A stretch of 15,832 bases of DNA from Planctomycetota bacterium. GTDB lineage: Bacteria; Planctomycetota; UBA8742; SKZP01; JAIOTL01. Made by a program: the position numbers and the translations under genes. The DNA lies in assembly GCA_021106775.1 (NCBI GenBank), contig JAIOTL010000443.1, positions 1-15,832 on the forward strand, written 5' to 3'. Shown piece after piece: positions 15,047 through 15,832 of this stretch (the stretch's first letter is position 1; every line of letters starts with the position of its first letter). The notes under the pieces are model-generated. The model ran no database searches. It was not told the origin of the DNA and saw nothing but the letters and a program-made list of their open reading frames with translations.

Positions 15047-15523
15047 ATGAAGAGATTATTCATTACGCCAACCCTTTGCATCGGCTGTCGCACCTGTGAA
15101 CTTGCATGCTCCTTCGCACATACCGACCGCGAGACGCTGATGCCGGGGAAATCGCGCATTTCCGTGTTTGCATTCACGCCCGAAGTGAATACGCCTGTTG
15201 TGTGTCTGCAATGCGATACGCCAGCATGCGGGTATGCTTGTCCGTCAGGTGCTTTGACGCGAAATAATGAGACCGGCGCGATTGATCTGGTCGAGGAAAA
15301 GTGCGTTATGTGTCATAATTGCGTGGCGGCGTGTCCGTTTGGAAATCTGCATTTGCAGCCCAAGAGCCAGGTGCCTGTGAAATGCGACCTCTGCAAGGGT
15401 GACCCGATGTGCGCGAAATTCTGCCCGTCCAAGGCGCTGCAGTTCAGCGAGGTCGAGCCACAAATGCCGGTCAAGCCCGAAATCATCCCGGAAGAAGCCC
15501 TCACCACCAAATTCTCATTCTAG
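15047..15523 (+). CDS. four-cluster 4Fe-4S ferredoxin-type protein (CooF/HycB-like)
   Basis: A 158-residue iron-sulfur electron-transfer protein. Sixteen cysteines fall in four groups of four, enough for four [4Fe-4S] clusters: 11/14/17/21, 53/56/61/65, 86/89/92/96 and 113/116/122/126. The order and spacing match the CooF/HycB/DmsB-type electron-transfer subunits that pass electrons to or from hydrogenases, dehydrogenases or aldehyde oxidoreductases. There is no signal peptide or membrane helix, so it should act in the cytoplasm or as a subunit on the membrane's inner face. No catalytic partner is visible; the next gene is convergent, 21 bp away. The ATG at 15047 follows GAGGG by four bases. 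It looks more GC-rich than its upstream neighbour. The exact partner and symbol cannot be assigned. Stop TAG. Confidence 0.9.
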   Translation: MKRLFITPTLCIGCRTCELACSFAHTDRETLMPGKSRISVFAFTPEVNTPVVCLQCDTPACGYACPSGALTRNNETGAIDLVEEKCVMCHNCVAACPFGNLHLQPKSQVPVKCDLCKGDPMCAKFCPSKALQFSEVEPQMPVKPEIIPEEALTTKFSF

Positions 15524-15544
15524 ACAATTTTTACTATCCGACAC

Positions 15545-15832
15545 TTACAGGGAAGTTGAGTCGGTGAAGAACCAGATGAAGTTGACTTCACCCTTCCAGT
15601 CGTCATCATCGCCCTGGTCATCGGTACGATCGCGATACAGTTTCAGATATTGCGCAGTTACAAACGGATATCTATCCTCAACATTCATAATGAACTGAAT
15701 AATCTTAGCACGCGGCACAGGTTCCGTAAATTTAACCTTCGCCACCTCATAAAAAACATTGACTTTCTTCTTCTTGCTGCTGGTTTTCCTCGCTTTATAC
15801 GTCTTTTTATACTCTTTGTTAACCTCGATGCC
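15545..15832 (-). CDS. C-terminal part of an unidentified protein, possibly PilO/GspM-like
   Basis: A minus-strand frame open to the window edge gives the last 95 residues of a protein, so its start lies beyond base 15832. It has a basic stretch (KEYKKTYKAKRTSSKKKKVN) and then VKFTEPVPRAKIIQFIMNVE, RYPFVTAQYLKLYRDR, an acidic DDQGDDDDW, and EVNFIWFFT near the end. The beta-alpha-beta feel with a residue pattern of local minimisation (IIQFIMNVEDRYPFV) recalls the C-terminal domain of PilO or GspM inner-membrane proteins of type IV pilus and type II secretion systems, but this is weak. An internal GTG at 15745 is not a convincing start because the frame continues upstream. Stop TAA, convergent with the ferredoxin gene. 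Confidence 0.6.
   Translation of the reverse strand, partial: GIEVNKEYKKTYKARKTSSKKKKVNVFYEVAKVKFTEPVPRAKIIQFIMNVEDRYPFVTAQYLKLYRDRTDDQGDDDDWKGEVNFIWFFTDSTSL

Overview
The window is a 15.8 kb piece of a moderately AT-rich bacterial chromosome. The mix of genes suggests a Planctomycetota or other PVC-group bacterium. It holds a large membrane-spanning Ser/Thr kinase with a long extracytoplasmic half, a BatA-type VWA membrane protein, a lipoprotein of the squalene-cyclase fold, a GAF-GGDEF protein and many small non-coding palindromic repeats. This placement is inferred from family content; no marker gene decides it.

Left half, minus strand (1-7523). In transcription order there is an oligopeptide-type solute-binding protein tethered by a membrane helix, a 1119-residue Ser/Thr kinase, a VWA-domain membrane protein 12 bp behind the kinase, and the 5' part of rplQ (ribosomal protein L17) behind its own 157-bp leader. 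The kinase and VWA genes look like one operon. rplQ is not next to rpoA here. A 103-bp gap with a promoter-like sequence separates this block from the plus-strand block.

Right half, mostly plus strand. Two tandem paralogous lipoproteins precede pyrG (CTP synthase). pyrG is complete in sequence but broken by one in-frame TGA at a conserved glycine codon. Next comes a 685-bp gene-free stretch packed with perfect short hairpins, then a GAF-GGDEF diguanylate cyclase. It is followed by repeats, a minus-strand tRNA-Ala(CGC)/tRNA-Leu(CAA) pair with its own promoter, a MITE-like inverted-repeat element, the cyclase-fold lipoprotein gene, another palindromic repeat, and a four-cluster ferredoxin-like protein. 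The 3' end of a minus-strand gene, possibly PilO/GspM-like, runs off the right edge.

No CRISPR array, transposase, integrase or phage gene is visible. The most unusual signals are the nonsense codon in pyrG, the hairpin array downstream of pyrG, and several families of non-coding palindromic repeats concentrated between about 10.4 and 15.0 kb. TGA also serves as an ordinary stop in the window (end of the first lipoprotein gene), which argues against a changed genetic code.
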